NCBI GenBank assembly: GCA_027493615.1
Contig: JAOSKK010000023.1
Location: forward strand, 434,001 to 498,000
Length of the DNA: 64,000 nucleotides
Origin: Verrucomicrobiota bacterium
GTDB taxonomy: Bacteria; Verrucomicrobiota; Verrucomicrobiia; Limisphaerales; J093
Direction of reading: 5' to 3'
Within the stretch, counting starts at the first letter, position 1, and every line of letters begins with the position of its first letter. Position numbers and translations under genes: made by a program. Below the pieces are notes generated by a model, which saw only the letters and a list, made by a program, of their open reading frames with translations, ran no database searches and was not told the origin of the DNA. This document shows, piece after piece, positions 10,601 to 20,526 of this stretch.

Positions 10601-12189
10601 AAGCTGACCGCACCGGTGCCGCCCACGGCCAACGGCTCGAGCAGCCACCACTCGACGTGGGTGACCGCGCTGGCGGGCGCGGGCTCCCCTGTGCTGAAGC
10701 TCACGCCGCCATCCGTCGAGTAGCGCACCGCCGCGCCCCCGGGCACGTTGGCCGTGGCCGAACCCGCGGCGTAAGTCGTACCCGCCGGGATGGCGTCGCG
10801 GATCACGACAGGCGCGTTGAGCGCCGGGTTGCCCAGGGGGACAGTCGAGGTGTTCACGAAGTCGAGCGTCCAGGTAACCAGCCCGTTCGACGCGGGCGCG
10901 CCCTGTCCCGCGGGGGTGACGGGGTTGGGCGAGCCGGTCTTGGTCAGGGTGGCCGAAGGCAGGGCCACGGGCGGGGGCGCAGCGGGTCCAGAGAGCACGC
11001 CGAAGTCGGCGTTGAACTTCTCGTTGTCGCGACCCGACGCGGCCTCCTGGTAGGGGCTGAGGTAGGAGAGACAGGGGGCGTTGAGGGCGAGGAAGCTGTA
11101 GTAGACCACGCCGATGACGCCGCGGTTGTTGGGCGGGAGGTTCTCAAAGTAGAGCTGGTCCTCGAAGGGGATGAGCTGGTCGGTGCCATCGTTGAGTTTG
11201 ACGATGAGCAGGCCGCGCGCACGGGCCAGTCGGAAGCAGCCGGGATCGAAGAAGGCCGGATCTCCGATGGGCTGCATCCATACGTTGTAATCGGGGACGA
11301 GGTCCCCGTTGTTGTCGAAGCCCTGGTTCACGACGCCGAAGTCGTACCAGATGCCCTGGAGGGTGAAGGTCTGGCCGGGGAGCAGATTGGCGGTGCCGCC
11401 GCTTTCGAGCACGCCCCAACCCAGCGGGCTCTCCACCAGGTCCAGGTATTGCGACGGGACTTTGCTGGCGGTGTTGGGCCAGATCTTGTTGGCCATGGCC
11501 GAAAGCTGGTTGCGCATGGTGGCCGTCCGCGAGTCCCAGGCGGACACCGGCACGCCGGCTTTCCGGCCGGTGGCCCAGAGGTCGTAGCGCAGCACCAGGT
11601 CGTCTTCCGGCCGTCGCGCCTCACCCCAGACGGGCACGCCGATCTCTCCATCGTTCCAGTCGGGGTCGTCGATGGTTTCCGAATCCATGCGCGGGTAGGT
11701 GACCAGCCAGAACTGCGAACGGCATTCGCCGGGGGCCAGCGAGCCGATGTCCCGGATGGCATCCGCTGTCCCGAGGCGGCCGCCGAGGTGGCGCAACGCG
11801 AAGGTCCCCGTGTAGGGCCGGTCGCCGGCATGGGTGACCATGGGGTAGACACCGGGGGTGTTGGCCGCGTGGTTGCCGATGGAGACGACGACATCGGTCA
11901 GGGGCTCGGTGCCGTCGTTGCAGACGCGGGCGCCGATGTAGGCCGAGGTGGGGGCGTAGGTCGCCGGTGTCTTGACGTTCGAGTCGACCACGAAGTTGTA
12001 GGCGGTGCGGAACTCGATGCGGAGCCCGCTGCCCGGGTCGGGGTTGACCTGGGCGGCCGCACGAAATCCTGCGCACGCGACAGCAACCAGGGCCAGCCAG
12101 GCTGTGCAGGGCACACGCCGGGTCCAAGCCCGGCAGAGGGTCACCCCGGCGCGGGGATCCGGTTGAGGTTGTGGCGGGGTCGGGTTCAT
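4666..12189 (-). CDS. Giant SdrD_B-repeat / GEVED surface protein, frame-broken
   Basis: About 2500 residues once four single-base breaks are bridged. Order: N-terminal tail and signal sequence (CTAWLALVAVACAGFRAAAQ); a unique domain to about residue 395; DUF11-type segments (LTKTGSPNPVTPAGQG and near LGLDKAVVGSAAVLEG); then about ten SdrD_B-like modules with Asp-rich turns, such as IGDTVYRDANGNGSQD, LGDFIFYDANRNGQQDF and LTGTVYADTNGDGDF; a GEVED domain (DFGDLPDTYGTTYTRDGARH to DGEVEDYRFAVG); and a C-terminal Fn3-like domain (TVVLSWDTLVEIETLGFYVE) ending RFFRLGLD. Such repeats bind calcium and form cell-surface stalks. Breaks: TT 9911-9912 (one extra), near 8718, C5 7433-7437 (one short), CCC 5609-5611 (one extra). 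The stop lies inside the tandem array. Confidence 0.85.
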
Positions 12190-12275
12190 GGGAGGTCCAA
12201 GGGTTGCAGGGGTTCAACGGCTCTTCCGGAGGCAGCGTGGCGGTGCCGGGTCAAAGGGCGCTACGAATCGAACTC

Positions 12276-12316
12276 GAAAAGCGGGGGTGAACCCCCGCAC
12301 TCCAGGCGCTTTACGA
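12276..12316. repeat. Family III palindrome overlapping a stop codon
   Basis: A perfect 8-bp stem GCGGGGGT-GA-ACCCCCGC followed by ACTCCAGGCGCTTTACGA. The same composite (AAAGCGG...CCGC then ACTCCARRCGCT) occurs at 34265 and within every unit of the 4.1-4.7 kb array. The TAA of the VKOR-fusion gene lies within it. Confidence 0.7.
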
Positions 12317-14082
12317 TGGGCGGAGCCTGTCCGTCCCGCGTGTGACTGCGGGCCCCGCCGAGTGGGAAGTCGCGGCGGCGCGCGAGGTGCGCACTTCGAT
12401 GGGAATCGACCAGGCCGAGGCGGGGCCGGGTTGGTCGGTGCGCAAGACCACCACCGCCGGGTTCTCCGCAGCCAGGCGGAAATCGCCGGGAAAAGCAAAG
12501 TCCACCAGGTACCCGCGACCGGAAGAGAGCGGACGAACGGTCGCAGTCACCCCTGCCTGCACCAGGGCCGGCGCGAGCTCCACGGACAGGATCCGGAAGG
12601 CCAAGCCCGGCTGGGCCGACCGCAGTAGAACGGCGCGACGCGTGTGGCGGGACAGCTCTTCGGTCGTCAATACCAACGCTTGCGGGTGCAGCACCAGGCC
12701 GGGCGGGCCGCCCCCTGGCGGGTTCGGTTCGCGGCGGGCTTCTTCCCGTTCCTGGGCCGCAGCGGCCGCTGCGTCCGCGCCTCTTGCCTCCAGCCGTTGG
12801 CGCGCCGATTCGAAAGTCGTCGGTGCCGCCGCCGGCGTGGGAGCCACGAGTCCACCGGCGAGCTGCGCGGCCTCCGGGTTGACGGTTTCATGGAACCACG
12901 CAAGCAACCGCTCCTCGGGCAGACTGCCGAAGAGGACACGTGAACCGAGCACCAACTGAGGCAACCCGCGCGCGCCGGTGCGTTGGACGTTCCCGGCCTG
13001 AATCGCCGCCGCCATGCTCAGTTGCTTCTCGATCCACGGTCCGTGGGCTTGTCGGGCGGCCGCCAACCCCGCCTCCCCGACCGCCTCAACCGCCGCCTCC
13101 TGAACCGCCGCCGGCAGGGCGGCAATCCGGCCGTGTAAGAGGCCTTCCACCACGCGCCGGTGCGCGGCCGGATGGGTGCGCCAAAGCGCGAGCAACAGCC
13201 GGTGGATGTCGCGCCCCTGCTCGTCGCGGGCGGCCGGCAACTCAACCGCGGCGAAGCGCGCCCCGCGGGGCTCGTCACCAGGCTTTCGAGGGTGAGGTGC
13301 AACCGGCGACAGTGGTGGCAGGTGTAGTCGAAGAGACCGAGGGCCAGATGCGGCGCCTCGAGACGGCCCAGCAACGGCAGTTCCCCGGCCCGGACTTGTT
13401 CGCCGTAGATCGAGACGACCCGTCGGCCGCCGCTCGCGCCCGTGACCCGATCCACCGCCGGCGGCAAACCCAATTCCCGCGTCGCGGCCGGCTCGAGCGG
13501 AGTCAGCAGTCCCTGACTCAAGCCAAGCACAACCACCAACCCTGCGGCGCCGACGACCGGCAGCCGCGCTTCGCGCGCCCAGGCGCGAAAGCCACCCGCC
13601 GACCCGCCGGCTTGCGCCCGTGCCAGCCAGAGGGCCGCCACCCCGAGCGAAGCCGCCAGATGACAGCCACAGCACCAAGGACAAAAAGCTCCCAGCAGCA
13701 GCGCTTGCACCGCCACAAACCACAGCGCCGCCAGCGGCACCAGCCACGACAACGCCAGCGCCGCCCACACGCCTCCGCCGACGCGAAACCGCGCGAATCC
13801 TCCCGACAAGGCGAGCAGGGCCGCGTACACGAGTGCCCCGGGCCAGGAGACGGGGACGCCTCCCACGTGGCTCCAGCGGCTCCCCAGCACTTCGTCGCAA
13901 CCGCTCTGGCACCCCGGCAACGCGGCCTGACGATGCGCGGCCACCCCGAGATAGACCGCGGCGAGGACCGCCGCACCGAGCAAGACCCGGCCTGCCGTGA
14001 GCCACGGCCCCGCCTGGCAAGGTTCGTGCGAACGTCGAAAGCCAATCTGTAACCGCCCATACGCTGGCGTGGCGATTACCAT
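12311..14082 (-). CDS. VKOR-thioredoxin fusion with C-terminal DUF1573-like domain, frame-broken
   Basis: Predicted disulfide-bond-forming membrane protein. The first ~190 residues are a bacterial VKOR: the Cys pair and Ser/Trp motif GCQSGCDEVLGSRWSHVGGV, several membrane segments and the redox CXXC in FCPWCCGCHL. A periplasmic thioredoxin/DsbA-like domain follows, with its own CXXC (DYTCHHCRRLH) and a helical middle with IEKQLSMAAAIQAGNV. The last ~120 residues (LVLHPQALVLTTEELSRHT to IPIEVR) resemble DUF1573-type beta domains. VKOR oxidises the quinone pool and the fused thioredoxin passes the disulfide on. A single break near 13265-13275 is bridged. Its TAA sits in a family III repeat. The VKOR and thioredoxin calls are firm; the third domain is tentative. 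Confidence 0.85.
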
Positions 14083-14241
14083 GAGAACGTGACCCGGTGA
14101 AAGTGAGGGAGTGTTTTAAGCGCGCCAGCGTACGGTGGGCTGCGGACAGGCGCCGGCGCGACCTCTTCGCGCGACCGGCCTTCGCGGCGCGGCCCCCAAA
14201 AAAGCCGTGCGGGCCGGCGCAACCTCTTCTAGCCTGCCGCC
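14083..14241. other. Divergent intergenic region between VKOR fusion and Lrp gene
   Basis: About 160 bp between two divergent starts. It must hold both promoters, but I see no box close to a sigma-70 consensus and no strong inverted repeat. Confidence 0.4.
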
Positions 14242-14865
14242 ATGGATCCGTTGCTCCAACTGCTCCGCGACAATGCCGCGCTCTCGCCGGCCCAACTGGC
14301 GGCCTTGCTAAGCCTCCCCGAGGCCGAGGTCACCATGCGCATCCGTGCGTACGAAAAGGATCAGGTCATCCTTGGTTACCGGACGGTCCTCAACGAGGAG
14401 AAGCTCGGCGTGGACAGTGTGCGCGCGGTGATCGAGGTGAAGATCACGCCCGAACGCGAAGGCGGCTTTGACCGGATCGCCGAGCGCATCGCCCGCTACG
14501 GCGAGGTGCGCTCGTGCTATCTCATGTCCGGCGCGTACGACCTGCTGGTGGAGGTGGAGGGAACCGACCTCCGCCAGGTGGCCCTGTTCGTGGCGCAGAA
14601 GCTGGCTACCATCCAGGGCGTGCTCTCAACGGCCACCCATTTCATCCTCAAGCCCTACAAGGAGCAGGGTGTGCTGATGAAGCCCGACCGGAACGAGGAC
14701 CGACTGGCCGTCACCCCCGTAGGCGCCGACGTCAGGAGGCTCACGCCAGGAGTTGAGTCTCGTGACCTCGACTCCTACCGACCCGCCACCGTAGGAGACG
14801 ACGTCAGGAGGCTCACGCCAGGGCTGAGTCTCGTGACCTCGACTCCTACCGACCCGCCGCCGTAG
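14242..14865 (+). CDS. Lrp/AsnC family transcriptional regulator with repeat-encoded C-terminal tail
   Basis: The N-terminal ~45 residues are a winged helix-turn-helix (LSPAQLAALLSLPEAEVTMR), followed by VILGYRTVLNEEKLG and the RAM/AsnC ligand-binding domain (VRAVIEVKITPE, YLMSGAYDLLVEVEGTDL, VLSTATHFILKPYK). The conserved protein would end near EDRLAVTP, about residue 158. The last ~48 codons (GADVRRLTPGVESRDLDSYR onward) are translated from two tandem hairpin repeats, and the TAG is the CCGTAG of a third copy. Relatives often control a neighbouring aminotransferase; here the repeat cluster and a transposase follow. The start is well placed for the HTH. Confidence 0.9.
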   Translation: MDPLLQLLRDNAALSPAQLAALLSLPEAEVTMRIRAYEKDQVILGYRTVLNEEKLGVDSVRAVIEVKITPEREGGFDRIAERIARYGEVRSCYLMSGAYDLLVEVEGTDLRQVALFVAQKLATIQGVLSTATHFILKPYKEQGVLMKPDRNEDRLAVTPVGADVRRLTPGVESRDLDSYRPATVGDDVRRLTPGLSLVTSTPTDPPP

Positions 14866-14963
14866 GAGACGACGTCAGGAGGCTCACCCCCAGGGCTGAG
14901 TCTCGTCACCTCGACTCCTACCGACCCACCGCCGTAGGAGACGACGTCAGGAGGCTCACCCCC
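14717..14963. repeat. Family II hairpin cluster: three full copies and one half copy
   Basis: Copies at 14717-14780, 14789-14851 and 14860-14923, and a half copy at 14932-14963. Each ~62-bp unit is an imperfect palindrome: an arm CCGTAGGAGACGACGTCAGG, a short spacer, then the near-complement ending CACCTCGACTCCTACGG. Sequence is nearly identical between copies. The first three overlap the end of the Lrp gene. Confidence 0.9.
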
Positions 14964-15027
14964 CTTTTGCCGGCAGTTCCCTGGCTTTGTCGTGGGCGGG
15001 AGAACCGGTGGTCGTAATCTCGGTCGC

Positions 15028-15753
15028 ATGGACGACCGGATGGCGCAAGAGATTACCCCCGACGTCGCGGAACCGAACCGTAGGAGCCGACGTGAGGAGG
15101 CTCAAACCCAACCGACCCCAACCACGGCCGTCGTACCGCCCCTTCGAACCTGGGTCGATCGGCAGTTGAAGCCTTCGCGGGATCCTCTCAATCGCCGGTT
15201 CTATCTCCCGCGTTTGCCGCGTGAGCATTATCAAGGCGATGCGGTTGTTTTCTGGACCCTCACCACGTTTGATCGCGCCCGCGGTTGGCTCGGTCCGGGG
15301 TTTCATCGGTGGTTCCGCGAACTGTCGCTGCACGTCGCGGCGCGCGAGGGGTTGGTGTGCCCGGTGTACTGTCTCATGCCCGACCACCTGCACCTGGTCT
15401 GGATGGGGCTGCGTCGAGAGACCGACCAACTCAACGGGATGGCGTTCTTACGGACGCACCTCGAGCCGGCTCTGGCGCCGGCCAGATTCCAACCCCAGGC
15501 GCAGGATGAGGTGCTGCGTTCGGAACAACGGGCGCAGGAGGCGTTCGCACGGGTCTGTTTCTACGTTGCCGCGAACCCGGTACGCGCCGGGTTGGTGACC
15601 GAGGTGAGTGCGTGGCCGTACACGGGGTGTGTGGTAGCGGGTATTCCGAAGCTCGATCCCCGGGCGGAAGGTTACTGGGAGAAGTTCTGGAAGCTGTACG
15701 ACCGGATGCGGCAGCCGGATGCCGGCGAGATCTGTCGACCGCAGGTTGGCTGA
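15028..15753 (+). CDS. REP-associated tyrosine transposase (RAYT, IS200-like Y1 family)
   Basis: About 240 residues. The HUH metal-binding motif is YCLMPDHLHLVW, the helix with the candidate catalytic Tyr is VCFYVAANPVRAGLV, and the WPYTG motif follows, all typical of RAYTs. These are single-copy Y1 nucleases thought to mobilise short palindromes; they lack classical inserted ends. It lies inside a cluster of family II hairpins, and a half copy of that hairpin forms part of the N-terminal coding region (EPNRRSRREEAQT). The true start could be later, nearer 15170, where the conserved domain begins (RRFYLPRLPREHY). No frame break is seen, so the enzyme may be active. Confidence 0.9.
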   Translation: MDDRMAQEITPDVAEPNRRSRREEAQTQPTPTTAVVPPLRTWVDRQLKPSRDPLNRRFYLPRLPREHYQGDAVVFWTLTTFDRARGWLGPGFHRWFRELSLHVAAREGLVCPVYCLMPDHLHLVWMGLRRETDQLNGMAFLRTHLEPALAPARFQPQAQDEVLRSEQRAQEAFARVCFYVAANPVRAGLVTEVSAWPYTGCVVAGIPKLDPRAEGYWEKFWKLYDRMRQPDAGEICRPQVG

Positions 15754-15765
15754 GGGGAGGGATGG

Positions 15766-15895
15766 GTAGGAGCCGACGTCAGGAGGCTCACGCCAGGTTG
15801 AGTCTCGTCACCTCGACTCCTACCAATCAACCCCCGTAGGAGACGACGTCAGGAGGCTCACGCCAGGGTTGAGTCTCGTCACCTCGACTCCTACG
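15766..15895. repeat. Family II hairpins, two copies after the RAYT gene
   Basis: Copies at 15766-15824 and 15834-15895, in the same orientation as those before the transposase. They lie between the convergent RAYT and galactokinase genes and could also serve as a terminator hairpin for both, although no U-tract follows. Confidence 0.9.
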
Positions 15896-15908
15896 AGCTT
15901 TGGGGGGG

Positions 15909-17103
15909 TCAAGCCGCCCCGTCCACCGCCCGGCACACCCACGACTCGAGCCGTTGTCCCGTCCGTTGCTCGTACGCGGCCTCCACCGCTTCCCGGAACG
16001 CCCCGACCGCCTCGCGTCGGACCAGGTTGAGCGTGGCGCCTCCGAAGCCGCCGCCGGTCAGCCGCGCCCCCAGACAACCCGGCTGTCCCTTGGCCAGCTC
16101 GACCAGCACGTCCAGCGCGGGACAACTGTTGCGGAAGTTCAGCCGGGAACTCTCGTGGCTTTGGTAAAGCAGTTGGCCAAAGGCCTCGAACTCGCCGGCA
16201 CGCAGCCGCGCGGCGCCGCGCGTCACGCGGTCGTTCTCCCCCACCACATGCAACGCGCACTCGTACTCGTGCGCTGACAGCTTCGCGCGGCCCGCCGCCA
16301 ATCCGTCGAGACTGACGTGGCGCAAGGACGGCACACCCAGGGCACGGGCCGCCGCTTCACAGCTTCGCCGGCGATCGTTGTACTCGCCTCCCACCAGGGC
16401 ATGACGCACGCCCGAGTGACACACCACCGCCGCCAGATCGGGGTGCAGCGGCGTGTGGGCGACCGTGAGGTCTCGACAGTCGATCAGGATCACGTGGTCG
16501 GCCCGGCCAAACAAGGACGACAGAGGGTCCAGCAGGCCGCAGTTCACGCCCACGAACCGGTTCTCCGCCGCCTGACAGAGCTTCGCCAACGCCAGCTTCT
16601 CCGCCGTTCCCAGGGCGGGGAGTTCGCCGTTGCCAAACGGCGGCAGGGGCGTACCCGCCCCGTCGGGCGCCAGCGAGTAAGGCGAGAGCTTGCGAGCCAG
16701 CAAGGCGGTGCTGACCAGCAAGGCGGCTGAACTGCTCAGGCCCGCACCGAGCGGGATGGTGCTGTGGATGGCCACGTTGAACCCACGCAACGGCACGCCG
16801 CGACGCTGCAGCTCGAGCAGCACGCCCTTGACGTAGTCGGCCCACGGCGCGGAGGCGTCCTTGGCGATGCCGTCCAGTGCGAACCGGACGGCGCCGGGGA
16901 AGGCCGTCGAGATGACCTCGACCTGGGGGTCGTGACGGGGCGCCCCGGCCAGGAAGACGTCCTTGTCGACGGCGAGGGCCATGACGAGGCCCTCGTTGTA
17001 GTCCGTGTGGTTGCCGAGGAGCTCGAGGCGGCCGGGCGCGCGGACCATCTGGGTGGGAACCGTGCCGAAGTGGCGTTGAAAAAGCGGTGACAGCTTCCAG
17101 CAT
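15909..17103 (-). CDS. galK: Galactokinase (GHMP kinase family)
   Basis: ATP-dependent phosphorylation of galactose in the Leloir pathway, cytoplasmic. Visible motifs: substrate signature RAPGRLELLGNHTDYNEG, ATP-binding loop IPLGAGLSSSAALLVS, NRFVGVNCGLLDPLSSLFG and the C-terminal GHMP motif GARLTGGGFGGATLN. The family usually reads NLIGEHTDY; the LELLGNHTDY variant is seen in related kinases, so another sugar 1-kinase is possible. The ATG at 17103 followed by removal of one T from the five-base run (A5 17080-17084 on plus) gives MLEAVTAFQRHFGTVPTQM joined to the signature, a convincing N-terminus. Without that correction translation would begin at the ATG just before VRAPGR. It is flanked by family II hairpins on both sides. 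Confidence 0.88.
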
Positions 17104-17153
17104 AGGCGGCCGAAGGCTGCGTCGCCGCTCCCCCGCCGGCAAGGGGGATTGCA

Positions 17154-17250
17154 GAGTCTCGTGACCTCGACTCCTACCGGTCAGCCACCGTAGGAGACGA
17201 CGTCAGGAGGCTCACGCCAAGGTTGAGTCTCGTCACCTCGACTCCTACGG
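17154..17250. repeat. Family II hairpins, half copy and full copy
   Basis: Half copy 17154-17180 and full copy 17188-17250 between galactokinase and the end of gspD. The terminal CTCCTACGG of the full copy contains, on the minus strand, the TAG stop of gspD. Confidence 0.88.
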
Positions 17251-20200
17251 CGAGGTGGCGGGGGGTTCGGGTGGTTTGCCGGTGTCGCTCGAGCTGGTCG
17301 GGAACCCACCTTCTTTCCAGGGGGCGATCAGCGGCGCGGTGGTGTCGAGGTCCTCGAGGAGCTTGCGGGCCTCGGCCGGGGTGCGGGTGATCTTGGGACG
17401 CAGGAAGACCATGAGCTCGACGTTGCGGGCGGTCTTGTCCTTCTTCTTGAAGGCCCAGCCCAGACCGGGGATGTCACCGAGCACGGGCACCTTGCGGATG
17501 GTGTCGGAGATCTGTTTCTGGATGATGCCGCCGAGGACGAGGATCTCGCCGTCCTTGGTGGTGACGTCGGTGCGGAAGTTGCGGGTATCGACGACGGCGC
17601 CGCCGAGGACGGTCTGGCCGGGGACGATGGCGGAGGACTCGGCACGGATGCGGAGGGAGACTTCGCCGGCGTTGTTGATGCGGGGGTGACCTCGAGGATG
17701 ACGCCGACGAGCTTGTACTCGAAGCTCTGGACGAGGCCGCCGACATCGGTGCTCTGGCTGCGGTCGATGAAGGGGACCTGCTGGCCGACGAAGAGACGGC
17801 CGAGCTCGTTGTCGGCGATGTTGATCTGGGGGGCGGCAAGGACGGTGGCGTCGGTGGTCTTGCGCAGGAACTGGACGAGGACGTCCAGGTTGATGGTGGA
17901 GCTCAGGACGCCGGAGCGGAGGGTGGTGATCATCGAGGCGGCATCGCCGGCAGGGGGTGTTCACTTCGGTCTTGCCGCCGTAACCGGTGGTGTAGCGGCC
18001 GCGGGTGGATCCGAGGATCGAGTTCTCGTAGTCATCGCCGGAGAAGACCTGGCTGCCATCGGGTGACCAGCGGACGCCGAGGCGGTCGAGCTTCTCGGTG
18101 CTGACCTCGAGGATGCGGGCCTCGATGAGGACCTGGGCGGTGGGGGCGTCGAGCTCCTCGATGAGGCGGGTGATCTGGGGGAGGAGGTGGAGGTTGGCGG
18201 AGATGAGCAGGGCATTGCTGCGTTCGTCCGGGACGACGCGGACGCGGCCGACGAGGTCGCTGACCTGGCGGGTGGTGGTGCGGCCGTCGGTGCCGCGGGG
18301 GCTGTCGGGCTGGCCGCCGAGCCAGGGGGTAGTAACCCTCGCCGCGGGACTCGAGGCTGAGCTCGAAGCTGCTCTGGGCGGGGACGCCGGTGCTGGGGTC
18401 TGCGGCTGGGGTTGCAGGGCGTTGGGCGCGGCCTGGGGCTGGGCGGGGCGGAGCGGCGGGGACCCGTTTTTTGCGAAGAGGATGTTGAGATTGCTGGCGA
18501 GGCTGGCGGCGCTGGCGAAGCGGAGCGCGACGCGGACGGTGGTTTCGCCGGCCTGCGAGGGGACGTCGAGCTGTTTGAGGATGTCCTCGACGACGGCCAG
18601 GTTTTCCTTCGAGTTAGAGGTGACGATGAGGGTGTTCGAGTAGGGTTCGCTGGTGATGCGGACCTTGCCGTAGAGGCGGCCGACGTCGCGGTCCGCGGAG
18701 GTCGAGTCGGACTCGAACTCGTCGTAGTACCAGTACGGGCGGCGGTCGGTGCGGCGGAGGAAGAGCTGGTTGAGGACATCCTCGATGTCGACGGCGCTGA
18801 CGTACTTGAGGGCGAAGATGCGGGGGCGAGGGCGTCGTCGGCGACGGGCTCGTCGAGCTCGCGGATCATGCGGGCGAGGCCTTCCATCTGGGCGGGCGGG
18901 GCCTGCACGACGATGGAGTTGCGGCGCCGATCGGCGACGACGCTGAACTTCTTGGAGGAACGCTGGCTGCTGTCGCCTCCGAAGTAGATGTAGCGGTAGG
19001 GGGAGGTGCTTTCGGCGTCCTGATGGAGCGTCTGGAGCTGTTTGGCGACGTCCTGGGCATCGGCGTTCTTGAGGGGGAAGGTCCGGATCACCTTCTCCTG
19101 GGCATCGGCGGTGTCGAGGGAGGCGACGAACTCGCTGACGAGTTTGTAGCTGGATTCGCTCGAAAGGATGATGAGGGAGTTCGAGCGTTCGTTGGCGGCG
19201 ATTTCGACGGATTCCCTTCGGGCTGCGCACGTTCAGCTTCTGGTAGAGGGGTTGGACCTCCTTGACCAGATCCGCGGCGGCCACGTGTTTGAGCGGGAGG
19301 ACACGCACGGTGACGTCGCCGGGGCGGTCGGTGTCGAGGAGTTCGACCAGGCGGCGGACGTCGGCGATGCGGGAACGGGGGCGGCCACGATGAGACGATT
19401 GGCGGTGCGGTCGGGCCAGAGACGGATCTGGGAAGAGCCGCCCCGGACGGCGTGGGGCTGGCGGATGGTCCGGGGCTGGGCGAGGGCGAAGGTCCGCCGG
19501 ACGGCATTCCGGGCATTCCGGGAGGGCCGCCGATGGGCATCGGACTGGCGGCGCGGATAGCGGCGGCGGAGGCGCCGCTGCCACTGCCGGTCTGGGCGTT
19601 GAGGATGAGGCCGATGAGGTTGGCGAGTTCGTCGACCTCGGCGTGCTTGATCGGGAAGATCTCCACGGTGGTATCGCCCACCGAGACGACGTCGAACTCG
19701 GCAAGCAACTCGGCGACGAGGCGGAGGTTTTCGTTGAAGTCGGTCACGATGAGGGTGCCGGCGCGTTCGTCGGCCTCGGCGGTGCCGCGTTCGGAAAGGA
19801 GGCCGCGGATCTTGTCACGCAGCTCGGCAGCGGGGACGTGGGTGGTGGGGAAGATCTTCATGATCCGCTGGCGGCCTTCGGGGATGTCGGCGCTGGCGGC
19901 GGTGAGGATTTCCGGGGAGAGCTTGAGGTCCTGGCCTTCGGGGACCAGGAGGATGGAGTTGCGGGTTTCGATGACGTTGAAGCCTTCGAGGGCGAGGGCG
20001 CGGTAAACGAGCTCGAGGGCCTCGCGGACGGAGACCTTCTTCGAACTGACGATGGTCAACTGACACTGGACGCGCGGGTGTTTGACGACGGTCTTGCCGG
20101 TGTTCTGGGCGAGCCACTGGACGATCATGTCGACCCGGGCGCCCTGGAAAGCGATCTGGATGCCCTCGGCGGGGTCGGCGGGTGTGAGCGTGCCGGGCGG

Positions 20201-20526
20201 GACGGGGACGCCGGGCGGGACCATGCCGGAGGGAACCCAGCGAGGTTGGCGGCGCCGGGGAGCGGGGTGACGACGTTGGTCGCACCGGGCGGCGGGGCGT
20301 TGGTGCCGGACGCGGGGAGGTTGGTGGCGGTGGCGGCCACCGGGGCGTTGGTGTCCTCTGCGGTTCCGGCGGCTTCGGGTGAAGTGGGACCGGGACCGCA
20401 ACCGACCCAGCAGACGGTGAGCGCAGACAGCAGGGCGAGTGTCGGCAGGCGGGTCACAGTCGGTGGGGAGGAAACCCGGGCACCGGACTGGAGGGACGCG
20501 CGGGTGGAGTGGGGAACGTGGTTCAC
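17245..20526 (-). CDS. gspD: Type II secretion secretin GspD, frame-broken
   Basis: Outer-membrane secretin channel. After a hydrophobic leader (LPTLALLSALTVCWVGCG, possibly a lipobox) and a Pro/Ala linker come the N0 domain (IQIAFQGARVDMIVQWLAQN), N1-N3 repeats (IMKIFPTTHVPAAELRDKI, VRVLPLKHVAAADLVKEV, VIRTFPLKNADAQDVAKQL, RIFALKYVSAVDIEDVLN), and the secretin barrel (VLIEARILEVSTEKLDRLG; VPVLGDIPGLGWAFKKKD; ELMVFLRPKI). At least six frame breaks are bridged, at CCC 20236-20238, G5 19377-19381, and near 19213, 18830, 17955 and 17690. The GTG at 20526 is preceded by a purine-rich stretch (AAAGGAAAGGGAAG), a plausible ribosome site. It is the last gene of the secretion operon and its stop lies in a hairpin repeat. 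Confidence 0.9.

Noticed and set aside
9700..12345. A long plus-strand open frame of about 880 codons
   Set aside because: It is the antisense of the giant SdrD_B gene; the translation is low in hydrophobic order and contains no domain, as expected in a GC-rich shadow frame.
14097..14471. A plus-strand open frame overlapping the start of the Lrp gene
   Set aside because: It is in a different frame from the conserved HTH domain, has no motif, and its start lies in the promoter region.
14717..15895. Possible CRISPR array or attachment sites
   Set aside because: The hairpins are ~62 bp, spaced by only a few bases or by a gene, and no cas or integrase genes are present; a REP-type explanation fits better.
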